DNA from: Helicobacter trogontum
GTDB lineage: Bacteria > Campylobacterota > Campylobacteria > Campylobacterales > Helicobacteraceae
Length of the DNA stretch: 64,000 bases
NCBI RefSeq assembly: GCF_000765905.2
Contig: NZ_JRPL02000006.1
Span: 1 to 64,000 of the forward strand
Direction: 5' to 3'
The number at the start of each line of letters is the position of its first letter. The first letter of the stretch is position 1. Below are positions 17,293-27,626 of the stretch, one piece after another. The position numbers and the translations under genes were made by a program. The notes beneath the pieces are model-generated. The model was not told the origin of the DNA and did no database searches. It worked only from the letters and a program-made list of their open reading frames with translations.

Positions 17293-18165
17293 TTAGCAAG
17301 GTACAATGTATAAACCATTGCGTTTAATCTTTCCTTCTAATTCATATGTAAAGACAGAATCTCCAAATAATCTAATAGCATCTTCAAATAATCCATTTGC
17401 ATGTGCAAACTCCAAGATTGGATCTTTTAGTGTTTGCTCGTGTGTTATATTATAAATTTCACACATATTCTTCACAAAAGATTCTATATCATAAATACAT
17501 TGTGCTTTTTGTGTTTGTAATAACTCCTGTGTACCACGACTTTCATGCAGTCGATGAGGTAATACAAAAAGAGGTTTTTGCAGTGTTATAGCTAGGTTTG
17601 CTGATGAGCTTGAGCCGCTTTTTATATCCGCTTGAGGTATAATTATGACATCACTCCATGCAATTATTAGACGATTTCTTTCTAAGAATGTATGTTTCAT
17701 AGGTTTATGCGAGTCGCTATATTCGCTTAAGACTAGTGCCTTTTGTTTTAATGTATTGATTAAATGATGGTTTTCTTTAGGGTAGGTTGTATCAATCCCA
17801 CATGGTAAGATCAAAATAGCATTATTATTTGCATTTACATGTGCGATGGAGTCAATGCCAATAGCTCCACCACTTACAATTACAAAGCCTTTTTGTGAAA
17901 GCATGTTAGCTAGTTGTGCGGTTATTTGCTTTGTATATTGATTTGGTGTTCGTGTGCCTATGATGGCTACTTTTGGCTTTTTAAGCAATGATAGATTGCC
18001 ACAGGCAAAGATTCCATGAAACATTTTATATACATGCTTACTTTTAAGATTGCTCTCTTTAGCTTTATGTATTAATTCATCAAGCAAAGTGATTTTGTCT
18101 GCTGAAAGGTATTGTGCGAGAATATGAGGTTCTAGAAATTCACTTTGAGGGAGTGTTGCTTGCAT
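17293..18165 (-). CDS. dprA: DNA-processing protein DprA
   Basis: A cytoplasmic protein that binds incoming single-stranded DNA and loads RecA during natural transformation. The Rossmann-fold core is clear: KVAIIGTRTPNQYTK, VIVSGGAIGIDSIAH, ILPCGIDTTYPKENH, LSEY, FLERNRLIIAWSDVIIIPQA and KSGSSSSANLA. The end (GDSVFTYELEGKIKRNGLYI) corresponds to the short C-terminal domain of Helicobacter DprA. I prefer the ATG at 18165 (290 aa) preceded by AAGGACATAATT; an upstream ATG at 18234 adds 23 residues and has no good site. No other competence genes adjoin it. Confidence 0.93.
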   Translation of the reverse strand: MQATLPQSEFLEPHILAQYLSADKITLLDELIHKAKESNLKSKHVYKMFHGIFACGNLSLLKKPKVAIIGTRTPNQYTKQITAQLANMLSQKGFVIVSGGAIGIDSIAHVNANNNAILILPCGIDTTYPKENHHLINTLKQKALVLSEYSDSHKPMKHTFLERNRLIIAWSDVIIIPQADIKSGSSSSANLAITLQKPLFVLPHRLHESRGTQELLQTQKAQCIYDIESFVKNMCEIYNITHEQTLKDPILEFAHANGLFEDAIRLFGDSVFTYELEGKIKRNGLYIVPC

Positions 18166-18360
18166 AATTATGTCCTTGGTGGAGATATTGCAATCATAGC
18201 ATACTAAAATACCTTTGTTGTCATTTTGACCCATCAGTTATCACTTATCACGTTTGTGAATGTATTTTTTAAAATAATAATAATAATTTGCATAGTTTTT
18301 AAGCATACATTAATATAATAATAGGAATAATTCTTTTTTTTAAATTACTAAAGGATTATT

Positions 18361-21072
18361 TTGCAACATTTAATAAAAAGATATTATATTCTGATAATCT
18401 CAATATTCGTGTATCTTGCCCATGCAGAAGAAAGTAAGAGTATAGCTTTGCAAGATGTAAAGGAGAACTCACGCAGGGTGAATGCAGTTGTTGCAACTAG
18501 CAGTAAATTAAAAACTTATCAGAGTGGATCCAAACTTAATCAAAGCCTATTAGATTCTAATCCTAATGGAAATGGAGATATAACCTCAATTTTAAGAATA
18601 CTTCCTAATGTGCAGTTTGATAATGCACAACTAAAATCTTCTACGCCTGGCGAGATAGATCCAGCAAATATTAGCATTAGTGGAGGGCTTTTTTATCAAA
18701 ATAACTTTCAGTTAGATGGCTTTAATATGAATAATGACTTAGATCCTGCAGGTTCAAAAGGGAGTAATCCCTCCAGTGCAACAGCACTACCAGGCAGAAG
18801 TCAAGGATTAAACATTGACACTAGTCTTTTAGAATCTATTCAAGTGCAAGATTCTAATATCTCTGCTGCTTATGGTGGTTTTACAGGTGGTGTTGTAGAA
18901 GCAAATACAAGGCGTCCTGCAAAGAAATTTGGTGCAAATATTAGTTATCAAATAACACAGGGTAATGCTGCTAAAGATATGTTTTCGCTTACTAACTATC
19001 ATATTTATGAGAGCAATTCACAAAGTTATGCAGACTTTCTGAACTCCACTTCCGCAGGTGCTCAACCAAACTTTATAAAACATGCAATCAGATCAAGCAT
19101 AGAATCTAAATTTAGTGATAATGCAGGAATAATTGCAAGTTTTACAACTACGCAAAGCTTTATCCCGCTTAATGCTTATGTTTCAAGTCAAAATGAGACA
19201 ACGACAGATAGCACAAGGAAAACTCAAAAACGACAGAGTTATAACTTTTTTATCAAAGGTTATTATGATATTGGAGAAAATGTCCAGATTGAGAGTAGTT
19301 ATGCGTATGCACCGCAATATAATGAATATTTCATTGTAAATACTCGAGATTCTGATTTTTACTTACAAAGTGGCGGACATCAACTTGGTTTAAAAACAAC
19401 TTATCAAAATGGATTAGGTATATTAAATGCACAAAGCAGTTTTAACTATATGGAAAATTCCCGTAGTGGTAGTGAGCAGCATATGAGAGGTTGGAAGTAT
19501 AGTAGCGATAAGAATTGGAATCCAAATGGCAATCAAAGCGAGGGCGGTTATGGCAATGTCGATAATTCACAAGCAAAATTTGATTTAAAGGTTACACAGC
19601 AGTTTGAGCCAATTACTATAAGTTTTTTTGAGAATCTTTTTAATGTCGGATTAGAAACTGGCTATACATACGCCTTTTATGAAAGAAGAGAAGATACGCT
19701 TTTTAGCGGATCTGCTTATACAAAACCGCTTAAAAATGGAGAAGTGTGTAGTGAGTTTTTTTGGTGTTCCAATGGTATTGTAGATACAAGCAAGCTCCCA
19801 GCAAGCCAACAAGGTGTATGGCAAAATAATAATGGGCAATACATGTATAGAGCCACGCTTTATAAAGCAGGTATTATTGCATTGCACAATATTAATATGG
19901 CAATGTTTATCGAAGATTCTATGAAGATTGATCTTAAGAATTATGGTGATTTACTTCTGCGTTTTGGTATAAGACTTGATTATGATACTTATATGAACAA
20001 GGCTCCAATAGCACCGCGACTAAGTCTTACTTATGTTGCTCCATGGAGTTATGATTCCAGTAAGTTTGCTACAACATTTAGCTTTGGAGCAAATCGTTAT
20101 TATGGACGCAATCTTTTTGCCTACGCCTTAATGGATGGGCGATCGAGTTTGGAATACACACTTACTCGCAATGATTATTTGCAAAGTTGGGAGGGAGCAA
20201 CAGCAACACAAAATAAAAATGATACAAATTTTTCACAAATCAAAGTCCCTTATGCTGATGAGCTTATGGCTGGTATCTCACAACAAATTTATATATTTAA
20301 TCTTAGTGCAAAATATATTCATAGATTTGGACGAGATGAGATAAGAAGAGCATGTAAAGATCCAAGCGGCAATATAAGCACACTGAATTGTAGCAGTAAT
20401 ATTAATCTTACAAAAGATTTGCGTTATGTATATACAAATGATGGGCGAAGTGATACAGATGTGGTGAGTATTAGCTTACAAAATAATCGAGTAATTGATA
20501 CATTTGGCATAAAGCATCAATATTTATTTGCATTTGATTGGACGGGTGTGTATCGTAATTATGCTGATTATACAGATATATTAACAAATGGAGAATTGGC
20601 AAATCAATGGATAAGTTATGATGGCAAACTTATCCGCTATGCAGATAGACCTGCAGAAAACTTTGTGCGTCCCTATACGTTACGGCTTAATACTACTCAT
20701 AGCTATGCGTTTTCTCGGTATAAATTCTTATGGAATAATTTTTTTCGTTATCGTGCTGGATATGATGCGATGAGCGCTGTTACTAAAGAGTCAGATAAAG
20801 ATAGTTTTGTGATTGATGGGGTTTTAACAAAGGTGGATACCTTTAAACTCTTTGCGGTACCTGGTGCATTTACTTGGGATATGCGTTTTGGTGTGGAATT
20901 TGATATGGGAAAGGGCAATATAGCTTATGTGAATCTTGACATTTTTAATGTGTTGGATGCAAAAAATATTGCTATTGCAAGTCTAAGTTTTTCTTCTACT
21001 GCAGGGATGACTGCTATACCTGTTTATGAAGTAGGACGACAATTTTTTATCCAAGGAGGATATCGATTTTAA
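18361..21072 (+). CDS. TonB-dependent receptor-like outer-membrane protein
   Basis: A 903-aa outer-membrane protein. It starts at TTG behind AAAGGATTAT and has a signal peptide ending about residue 22 (YLAHA). A plug-like domain follows (ITSILRILPNVQFDN, GLFYQNNFQLDGFNMNNDLD, then ESIQVQDSNISAAYGGFTGG), and the rest is rich in alternating aromatic strands, ending in GGYRF with the terminal Phe needed for barrel assembly. Transport of an iron chelate or another ligand is likely, but the substrate cannot be read from the sequence. Unlike the receptor at 32582-34960, I see no Fur-like palindrome upstream. Confidence 0.8.
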   Translation: MQHLIKRYYILIISIFVYLAHAEESKSIALQDVKENSRRVNAVVATSSKLKTYQSGSKLNQSLLDSNPNGNGDITSILRILPNVQFDNAQLKSSTPGEIDPANISISGGLFYQNNFQLDGFNMNNDLDPAGSKGSNPSSATALPGRSQGLNIDTSLLESIQVQDSNISAAYGGFTGGVVEANTRRPAKKFGANISYQITQGNAAKDMFSLTNYHIYESNSQSYADFLNSTSAGAQPNFIKHAIRSSIESKFSDNAGIIASFTTTQSFIPLNAYVSSQNETTTDSTRKTQKRQSYNFFIKGYYDIGENVQIESSYAYAPQYNEYFIVNTRDSDFYLQSGGHQLGLKTTYQNGLGILNAQSSFNYMENSRSGSEQHMRGWKYSSDKNWNPNGNQSEGGYGNVDNSQAKFDLKVTQQFEPITISFFENLFNVGLETGYTYAFYERREDTLFSGSAYTKPLKNGEVCSEFFWCSNGIVDTSKLPASQQGVWQNNNGQYMYRATLYKAGIIALHNINMAMFIEDSMKIDLKNYGDLLLRFGIRLDYDTYMNKAPIAPRLSLTYVAPWSYDSSKFATTFSFGANRYYGRNLFAYALMDGRSSLEYTLTRNDYLQSWEGATATQNKNDTNFSQIKVPYADELMAGISQQIYIFNLSAKYIHRFGRDEIRRACKDPSGNISTLNCSSNINLTKDLRYVYTNDGRSDTDVVSISLQNNRVIDTFGIKHQYLFAFDWTGVYRNYADYTDILTNGELANQWISYDGKLIRYADRPAENFVRPYTLRLNTTHSYAFSRYKFLWNNFFRYRAGYDAMSAVTKESDKDSFVIDGVLTKVDTFKLFAVPGAFTWDMRFGVEFDMGKGNIAYVNLDIFNVLDAKNIAIASLSFSSTAGMTAIPVYEVGRQFFIQGGYRF

Positions 21073-21118
21073 TATCTTTGTTGAATTGTCTGCAAGTAAA
21101 AACCCTGTAGTAACGATA

Positions 21119-21140
21119 TTTTATGCCTAGTGACATAAAA
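21119..21140. terminator. weak stem-loop between convergent genes
   Basis: TTTTATG at 21119-21125 pairs with CATAAAA at 21134-21140 around an 8-base loop. It lies between the convergent ends of two outer-membrane protein genes, so it could serve both strands. The stem is A/T rich and no T-run follows. Confidence 0.25.
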
Positions 21141-21199
21141 CATGTTGATAGTGTTGAGATATAAAAAACTTTTTGAAGCCCAAATTAATATAAGATAAT

Positions 21200-21811
21200 T
21201 TAGAATTTGTAGGAATAAGATGCCCCTAGATAGATTGCTGCACCCACGCTTGCTTGTTGTCCTTCTGTATTGAATGCTACGCCTAATTTTGCACCAATGT
21301 CAAATTCATGATGAGCTCTAATGGATGTTCTTGATCCAACATTAAAACCTAAGGTTGTGGCAATAGTAGTCGCACTTGCTGTTCCTCCAGCAGGTACATA
21401 AATTGGCGTGTGAATAAGTGTCCCACCAAAAAAACCGACATACGCCCCTGTTGTAAAATCATCATCACTAACAAAATCAAATAACATATCACCATTTAGG
21501 TCTGCCATTATACTAAGGTTTACATTCATGGTAGGATTTGGGCTAGATACAGTGATTAAACCAAACGAACTAATACCAGACAGATAGAATCTCGCACCGA
21601 TTTTATCATAGAAAAAAGCTTGATACCCACCTTTTAAACCAATTGCAACTGAAGAATTTAATGAAGCACCATTGCTAAATTGTCCAGTTATTGCACCGCC
21701 CACGTTGAAACCTAAAAATGCACCATTATTTTGCTCTGCTGCATTTACTGCTGTAAGACTAATTGTACTGATGAATATACCCGAAATTAAGTACTTTTTA
21801 TATTTATTCAT
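21200..21811 (-). CDS. outer-membrane beta-barrel protein (Helicobacter OMP type)
   Basis: A 203-aa protein with a signal peptide (MNKYKKYLISGIFISTISLT, cleaved after VNA near residue 24). The mature protein has alternating Gly and hydrophobic residues (GAFLGFNVGGAITGQF, GAYVGFFGGT) and ends in SYSYKF, the C-terminal Phe typical of outer-membrane barrels. It resembles the small Helicobacter OMP family, but no specific adhesin or porin function can be assigned. The gene is monocistronic. Confidence 0.75.
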   Translation of the reverse strand: MNKYKKYLISGIFISTISLTAVNAAEQNNGAFLGFNVGGAITGQFSNGASLNSSVAIGLKGGYQAFFYDKIGARFYLSGISSFGLITVSSPNPTMNVNLSIMADLNGDMLFDFVSDDDFTTGAYVGFFGGTLIHTPIYVPAGGTASATTIATTLGFNVGSRTSIRAHHEFDIGAKLGVAFNTEGQQASVGAAIYLGASYSYKF

Positions 21812-22254
21812 GAATAATCCCCTCTCCTTGTTTTATTAAAGCTTCTTGTTGAAATTATACAAGAAAGAAAAACAATTTTCAAGGTTTTGTGACTTTGTCA
21901 TAAAAATGGTAGACATATTCATAAAAAAATGATAGGCATAATTGTAATTGTTTAACATAGATAATCTGTGTTATTAGCTTGTGTTATTTAACACCAAGAT
22001 TAACCTAAGCACAAACTTTTGTTGTCTGCAATATCCAATCAATATATTTTTCAAATGCTATAAATGCGATTTAATTCCTCCTAAATAACGTTACAACAAA
22101 ATAGGGCTTGTAAGAAATATTAACTTAAACTGCAAAAATGTGTCTTGTTGTTATGTTTTGCATTTGGGGTATTAACAAAATAAGTTTAAATGAATTTTTA
22201 GATACTTTAGATACAATACGCTTTTATTTTATTTAATTTATACAGAGGTTAAGC
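21812..22254. other. 443-base divergent intergenic region
   Basis: This A/T-rich spacer separates the OMP gene from the nitroreductase gene and must carry both promoters. I found no convincing ORF, RNA gene or repeat in it. Confidence 0.5.
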
Positions 22255-22896
22255 ATGAAAAATGATATTTTTTTACAAGCAATGCAATCTCGTTTTGCTT
22301 GCAAGATTTTTGATAAAACAAAGAAGATTCCAGATGATGAGTTTCAAGCGATTTTAGAATCAGGTAGGCTTGCACCAAGCTCTTTTGGACTAGAGCCTAC
22401 GCGTATGATTCTTGTAGAATCTTGTTCTATGCGAGAAAAAGTAAAAGAGGCTTGTTGGGGACAAAATCAAATAGTTGATGCGTCTTCTGTGATCATTTAT
22501 ACATCACTAAAAGTTGATATGCTTCCGCATACAAACTATATTATCAATAAATTTTCTCGCCGATTAAAAACACAAGAAGAAATCAAGCATTATGCATATG
22601 AGCGTTATGGGCAAAGAAAATTAGAGACATTGGGCTATACAGCAGATCTAGAGAAGTTAGGTTTATGGAGTGGTCATCAAGCCTATATTATGGCAACTAC
22701 AATGATGAATCATGCAGCATTTTTGGGTATTGATTCGTGTATGCTCGAGGGTTTTGATAAAAAGGCTTTAGAATCTGTTTTAGAGATTGATAGCTTTAAA
22801 GAGCAAGTTAGCCTTCTTTTGTGTCTTGGGTATCGAGATATGCCGCAAAGCAAAAGACTTCGCATGTCTTTAGATGAGCTTGTGAGAATCATATAA
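22255..22896 (+). CDS. nitroreductase-family NAD(P)H oxidoreductase
   Basis: A 213-aa FMN-binding flavoprotein of the nitroreductase family, cytoplasmic. The N-terminal RFACKIFDKTKKIPDDEF and LAPSSFGLEPTRM blocks form the FMN phosphate site, and GLWSGHQAYIMATTMMNHAAFLGIDS is the conserved central region. The closest relatives I know are the H. pylori flavin oxidoreductase/nitroreductase proteins (RdxA/FrxA group), which reduce nitro drugs such as metronidazole; which paralogue this is cannot be decided. It stands ten bases before nrdA, so the two may be co-transcribed. Confidence 0.85.
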   Translation: MKNDIFLQAMQSRFACKIFDKTKKIPDDEFQAILESGRLAPSSFGLEPTRMILVESCSMREKVKEACWGQNQIVDASSVIIYTSLKVDMLPHTNYIINKFSRRLKTQEEIKHYAYERYGQRKLETLGYTADLEKLGLWSGHQAYIMATTMMNHAAFLGIDSCMLEGFDKKALESVLEIDSFKEQVSLLLCLGYRDMPQSKRLRMSLDELVRII

Positions 22897-22905
22897 GGGG
22901 TTTTC

Positions 22906-25263
22906 GTGCAGACAAAATATGTAACAAAAAGAAATGGCTCAACAGAAGAACTTGACATTACAAAGATTCAAAAGCATACCTCAAGTGCGGTAGAGGGGCT
23001 AAGCGGGACAAGTCAAAGCGAGCTTGAAGTTGATGCTAAGTTGCAGTTTTATGATGGCATCACAACAGAGAAGATACAAGAGACATTGATAAAGACTGCG
23101 GTTGATAAAATCGATGTCGCAAGTCCAAATTGGACCTTTGTTGCAGCACGACTTTTTCTCTATGATTTATATCATCGTGTGAGTCGCTTTACTGGATATA
23201 GGCATTTGCGTGATTATTTTGAAGTTGGAGAAAGAGAAGGCAAACTTCTAAAAGGTTTGAAAGAAAAGTTTGATCTAGATTTATTGAACTCTAAAATTGT
23301 AACTGATAGAGATTTGCAATTTAATTATTTAGGTATCAAAACTCTTTATGATAGGTATTTGTTAAAAGATTCTAATGGCAAACCCATTGAGTTGCCTCAA
23401 CATATGTTTATGGCAATAGCCATGTTTCTAGCACAGAATGAAGATGATTGTAATGCATGGGCGATAAAGTTTTATGACGCGTTGTCTAACTTTGAAGTCA
23501 TGTGTGCTACGCCTACACTTTCAAATGCACGCACTACAAGACATCAGTTGAGCTCATGCTATATTGGCAGTACGCCTGATAATATTGAGGGAATTTTTGA
23601 TTCATATAAAGAAATGGCGTTGCTTAGCAAATATGGTGGTGGTATTGGTTGGGATTTTTCACAAGTAAGAACCATTGGTAGTTTTATTGATGGACATAAA
23701 AATGCGGCTGGAGGAATTATTCCATTTTTAAAAATTACAAATGATATTGCCATCGCAGTAGATCAGCTTGGCACAAGAAAAGGTGCAATAGCAACATATA
23801 TTGAGATATGGCATAATGATGTACCAGAGTTTATTGAGTTGCGTAAAAATAGCGGAGAAGAAAGACGCAGGACGCATGACTTATTTCCAGCACTTTGGGT
23901 TTGTGATTTGTTTATGGAGAGAGTATTAGCAGATGCTCAATGGAGTTTCTTTGATCCGTATGCATGCAGAGAATTGACAAATCTTTATGGAGATGAGTTT
24001 AAGAAAAGATATGAAGAGTTAGAAAGAACACCTAATATGGTGGTTTCAAGTATGCCTGCAAAGGACTTGTGGAAAAAGATTCTAAATAGCTATTTTGAAA
24101 CAGGACTCCCATTTCTTTGCTTCAAAGATAGTGCAAATAAGGCAAATCCAAACGCACATAGCGGTATTATTCGTAGCAGCAATCTATGCACAGAGATTTT
24201 TCAAAATACAGAACCAAGCCATTATCAAGTCGAAGTGGAATTTAATGATGGAGAAAAAATCTATTTAGAAGAGCGTGATGAGGTATGTGTTGATAGCGGT
24301 GTAACAAAGAGGGCAAACAAACTCACAAGCATAGATTCATTAAATGGCAAAAAAATATTTAATACGCAAAGAGTGCAAACAGGTGGGCAAACTGCTGTAT
24401 GTAATCTTGCTAGTATTAATCTTAGCAAGATTCATACACATGCAGATATTGAAAGAATTGTGCCTATTGCAGTGCGTATGCTTGATAATGTGATTGATCT
24501 AAATTTTTACCCAAGTCGCAAGGTGAAAGTAACTAATATGGCAAATCGTGCGATAGGTCTGGGTGTGATGGGAGAGGCTGAATTGCTTGCTAGTAAGCTT
24601 ATCTCATGGGGAAGTGAAGCACACTTTAATCTCATTGATGGCATTATGGAAGCAATTAGCTACAATGCGATTAAAGCAAGTTCAATGCTTGCAACAGAAA
24701 GAGGTGCATATCCTACCTATGAGGGCTCAAATTGGAGTAAAGGAATCTTTCCTATTGACAAGGCAAATGAGAAGGCTAAACAAATTATAGAGAGAAGCTT
24801 TTATTATGATTGGGATTCCTTACGGGCATTAGTAAAGAATCAGGGTATGAGAAATGGCTATTTAATGGCAATTGCTCCGACAAGCTCTATTAGCATACTT
24901 GTTGGGACAACACAGACCATTGAGCCCATTTATAAACAGATATGGCATGAAGAGAATCTAAGCGGAATGATTAAAAGTGTTGTGCCAAATCTTACGCTTG
25001 AGACTATGAATTATTATCCATCAGCTTATTCTCTCAATCAACACGATCTTGTGCGTGCAGCAGCTATTCGTCAAAAGTGGATCGATCAAGGGCAAAGTCT
25101 CAATATATTTATACGGCTTGACTCTGTGAGTGGAAAGCAACTGCATGAGATTTACATGCTTGCATGGAGTTTGGGACTAAAATCTACTTATTATTTACGT
25201 TCGCAAAGCAAAGAAACCGATGACGTGGTCAACAGAGATATGGAATGCGTAGGTTGTCAATAA
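22906..25263 (+). CDS. nrdA: class Ia ribonucleotide reductase, alpha subunit
   Basis: A 785-aa catalytic subunit that reduces ribonucleoside diphosphates. An N-terminal ATP-cone (KYVTKRNGSTEELDITKIQ) is followed by the ten-stranded barrel: SSCYIGS (redox Cys), NLCTEIFQNTE with the active-site Asn-Leu-Cys-Thr-Glu, AVCNLASINL (partner Cys) and MAIAPTSSISILVGTTQTIEP. The end ECVGCQ is the C-terminal thiol pair used for re-reduction. It starts at GTG behind AAGGGG. No nrdB lies in the window. Its last 19 bases overlap rnr in another frame. Confidence 0.96.
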   Translation: MQTKYVTKRNGSTEELDITKIQKHTSSAVEGLSGTSQSELEVDAKLQFYDGITTEKIQETLIKTAVDKIDVASPNWTFVAARLFLYDLYHRVSRFTGYRHLRDYFEVGEREGKLLKGLKEKFDLDLLNSKIVTDRDLQFNYLGIKTLYDRYLLKDSNGKPIELPQHMFMAIAMFLAQNEDDCNAWAIKFYDALSNFEVMCATPTLSNARTTRHQLSSCYIGSTPDNIEGIFDSYKEMALLSKYGGGIGWDFSQVRTIGSFIDGHKNAAGGIIPFLKITNDIAIAVDQLGTRKGAIATYIEIWHNDVPEFIELRKNSGEERRRTHDLFPALWVCDLFMERVLADAQWSFFDPYACRELTNLYGDEFKKRYEELERTPNMVVSSMPAKDLWKKILNSYFETGLPFLCFKDSANKANPNAHSGIIRSSNLCTEIFQNTEPSHYQVEVEFNDGEKIYLEERDEVCVDSGVTKRANKLTSIDSLNGKKIFNTQRVQTGGQTAVCNLASINLSKIHTHADIERIVPIAVRMLDNVIDLNFYPSRKVKVTNMANRAIGLGVMGEAELLASKLISWGSEAHFNLIDGIMEAISYNAIKASSMLATERGAYPTYEGSNWSKGIFPIDKANEKAKQIIERSFYYDWDSLRALVKNQGMRNGYLMAIAPTSSISILVGTTQTIEPIYKQIWHEENLSGMIKSVVPNLTLETMNYYPSAYSLNQHDLVRAAAIRQKWIDQGQSLNIFIRLDSVSGKQLHEIYMLAWSLGLKSTYYLRSQSKETDDVVNRDMECVGCQ

Positions 25264-27605
25264 AAGAGTATGTAAAAAAACTTACACTTTTTCATGCTTT
25301 AAGCAAAACACGCATTAAGATTAGCAAACCTATAAAGGCAATATTAAAAGAGTGTCAAAATACGCTTATCTCTGTAAGGGGTGAGCATTGTTCATTGGCA
25401 AAAAATGTAAGGTGTGTGGTGATTGCAAAGCTTGAGAAGGTTTTGCAAACAGATCAAGAAATTTCTTATAAACTTATGCTTATAGAGGCTTTTTTTCTAC
25501 CATTAGCCAAATCATCTGTAGCTTCTAATGAAGATTCTATAAGGACAAGTCCATATATTTACTTTGTGACATTGACTTCAAAAAAACCATTACAATTATA
25601 TGATTTATTGCTTATTAAGGTAAAACAAGATTCTAAAAAGTATCAAAGTATCCCAAAATCAGATTATAAAAAGGTTATGCAATTAAAATTACAATATAAA
25701 CATAGCCTACATGCAATAATATATAAAAATCTACATTATGCAAATACAAATCAATATGTAGCCAATATAGAAAAAGATGTCAAAAGACATAATCATGTGC
25801 AACCTAGCAATACAGCAAGACATATTTGCATGATTACAGAAAGAAGAGGCAAAGTTGTAGCACAAGCCCTTAATACCCGTATGATTTTGCCTGTGAAAGC
25901 AACACAAAAAGCATTAAAAATGCTACCAAAATTTACACTTATAGCAGTCAATGGAGATAATGAGATAGTAGAAGTTTTAGGTAGTCTCTTACAAGGTAAA
26001 CAAGACAAAGAAATATCACTCTATGTTAATGATTATACACCAAAAGACTTTAGTCAAAAAGCTTTAAATGAAGCAGAAAACATGGCGACAAGCCTTATAA
26101 ATACAGAATCTGTAAAGTTGCCAAAAAATCACATAAAAAAGCAATTAGATACAACACTTCGCTATGACTTAACACATCTTCCTTTCTGCACGATTGATCC
26201 CATAAATGCAAAGGATCATGATGATGCAATATATTATGATTCTAAAAATAGCATTTTATATGTGGCAATTGCTGATGTAAGTAGCTATGTCCCTATGGAT
26301 AGTGTTTTGGATAAAGAGGCAAGAGAAAAAGCTTTTAGTCTTTATTTCCCAAATGAGGTTTTCCCCATGTTGCCACCAAGCCTTAGTGCACATGCTTGTT
26401 CGCTAAAGCCTAATGAAAATAGATTGGCTTTGATTTGGGCTTTAAAACTACATAAAAGAAATGCTACGGTTTTACATGCACAGATTTTTCAAGCACTTAT
26501 TTGCTCCAAAGCTTCGCTCCATTATAAGCAAGTGAGCTATTTTTTAGAATCTAGAGATACTAAGCATTTATCTATAGCACAAGCAAAACACTCATCTGCT
26601 TTGGTTTCAGAAATTATGGCAGATTCTAGCTTTACTCAAGCAGGCATAGGCATTGAAACTATAAAAAATCAAGCGATTAGAGAATCTTTGCTTGCATTTT
26701 CAAAGCTTGCAGTTTTGCTGTATAAAAAGCGTATGAAAAATGGAATTGATTTAGCGTTAAGAGATTTCTCCATAAAAGTAGATGATAATGAAGAACTAGA
26801 ATCCATAACGTTAGAAAACAAAGAGATTTCTCATATGCTTGTGGAGGAGGCAATGTTACTTGCAAATCAAGCAAGTGCAATGTATCTTCACACTATACAA
26901 CATGGAATCTATCGTAATCATGCCGCACCAAATAAAAGAGATTTTTATAAGCTTTTACATGTTTTATCGCATATCAATATATCTGCATGTAAACAGGGTA
27001 AAAAACATAAAAAAGTAGGCAATAATATTCTTTTTAATTTACAAGCATTGCAAAAAGAGGCAATAAGAAAAAATAAAAGACATATTGTAGATTTTTGTAT
27101 TGTAAGGCATTTTGCTAAAGCAAATTACATGAGTAATAACATTGGACATTTTGGGTTAGGTTTCTCCTCTTATACACATTTTACATCCCCTATTCGTCGT
27201 TATAGCGATCTTTTAGCACATCGCTTAATTACTGCACATCTGCAAAATAATACAAAGGCATTGCAATATATTATGCGTGAAACAAAAACCATATTAGCAC
27301 ACATTAATAAAAGAGAAGTGCAATTTGATTCTATAGAATCATATTACAAACGTTTAAAGATGCTTAGATATGCACAGAGCATATTGCCTTTTAATGATGA
27401 AGCCCTTGTATTTATGGTGAGAAAAAATATTGCTTATGGTTTTCCTTTACATCAAGTTGGTTATTGTAGTGTTGAGATTGCTTGTCAAGATTGTCTTGTA
27501 AATATGCACGAAGTTGTACAGATTCAAATAAATGATGTCGATTTTAATACATTGAGTTTAAAGGCAGTGCTTATTCATCAAACATGCAATAAAATTAATG
27601 ATTAA
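25245..27605 (+). CDS. rnr: ribonuclease R (RNB family)
   Basis: A 3'-5' processive exoribonuclease. The RNB catalytic domain is unmistakable: CTIDPINAKDHDDAIYYD (metal-binding Asp residues), AIADVSSYVP, FPNEVFPMLP, ACSLKPNENRLAL and FTSPIRRYSDLLAHRL. The C-terminal region after residue 710 is short and S1-like at best. As written the protein is 786 aa, longer than the about 640-aa H. pylori enzyme, with a lengthened N-terminal region. The ATG at 25245 lies inside nrdA, so translational coupling is likely; a TTG a few codons later is an alternative start. Confidence 0.92.
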   Translation: MRRLSIKEYVKKLTLFHALSKTRIKISKPIKAILKECQNTLISVRGEHCSLAKNVRCVVIAKLEKVLQTDQEISYKLMLIEAFFLPLAKSSVASNEDSIRTSPYIYFVTLTSKKPLQLYDLLLIKVKQDSKKYQSIPKSDYKKVMQLKLQYKHSLHAIIYKNLHYANTNQYVANIEKDVKRHNHVQPSNTARHICMITERRGKVVAQALNTRMILPVKATQKALKMLPKFTLIAVNGDNEIVEVLGSLLQGKQDKEISLYVNDYTPKDFSQKALNEAENMATSLINTESVKLPKNHIKKQLDTTLRYDLTHLPFCTIDPINAKDHDDAIYYDSKNSILYVAIADVSSYVPMDSVLDKEAREKAFSLYFPNEVFPMLPPSLSAHACSLKPNENRLALIWALKLHKRNATVLHAQIFQALICSKASLHYKQVSYFLESRDTKHLSIAQAKHSSALVSEIMADSSFTQAGIGIETIKNQAIRESLLAFSKLAVLLYKKRMKNGIDLALRDFSIKVDDNEELESITLENKEISHMLVEEAMLLANQASAMYLHTIQHGIYRNHAAPNKRDFYKLLHVLSHINISACKQGKKHKKVGNNILFNLQALQKEAIRKNKRHIVDFCIVRHFAKANYMSNNIGHFGLGFSSYTHFTSPIRRYSDLLAHRLITAHLQNNTKALQYIMRETKTILAHINKREVQFDSIESYYKRLKMLRYAQSILPFNDEALVFMVRKNIAYGFPLHQVGYCSVEIACQDCLVNMHEVVQIQINDVDFNTLSLKAVLIHQTCNKIND

Positions 27606-27626
27606 TAGTTTATAGTGAGGGAATAT

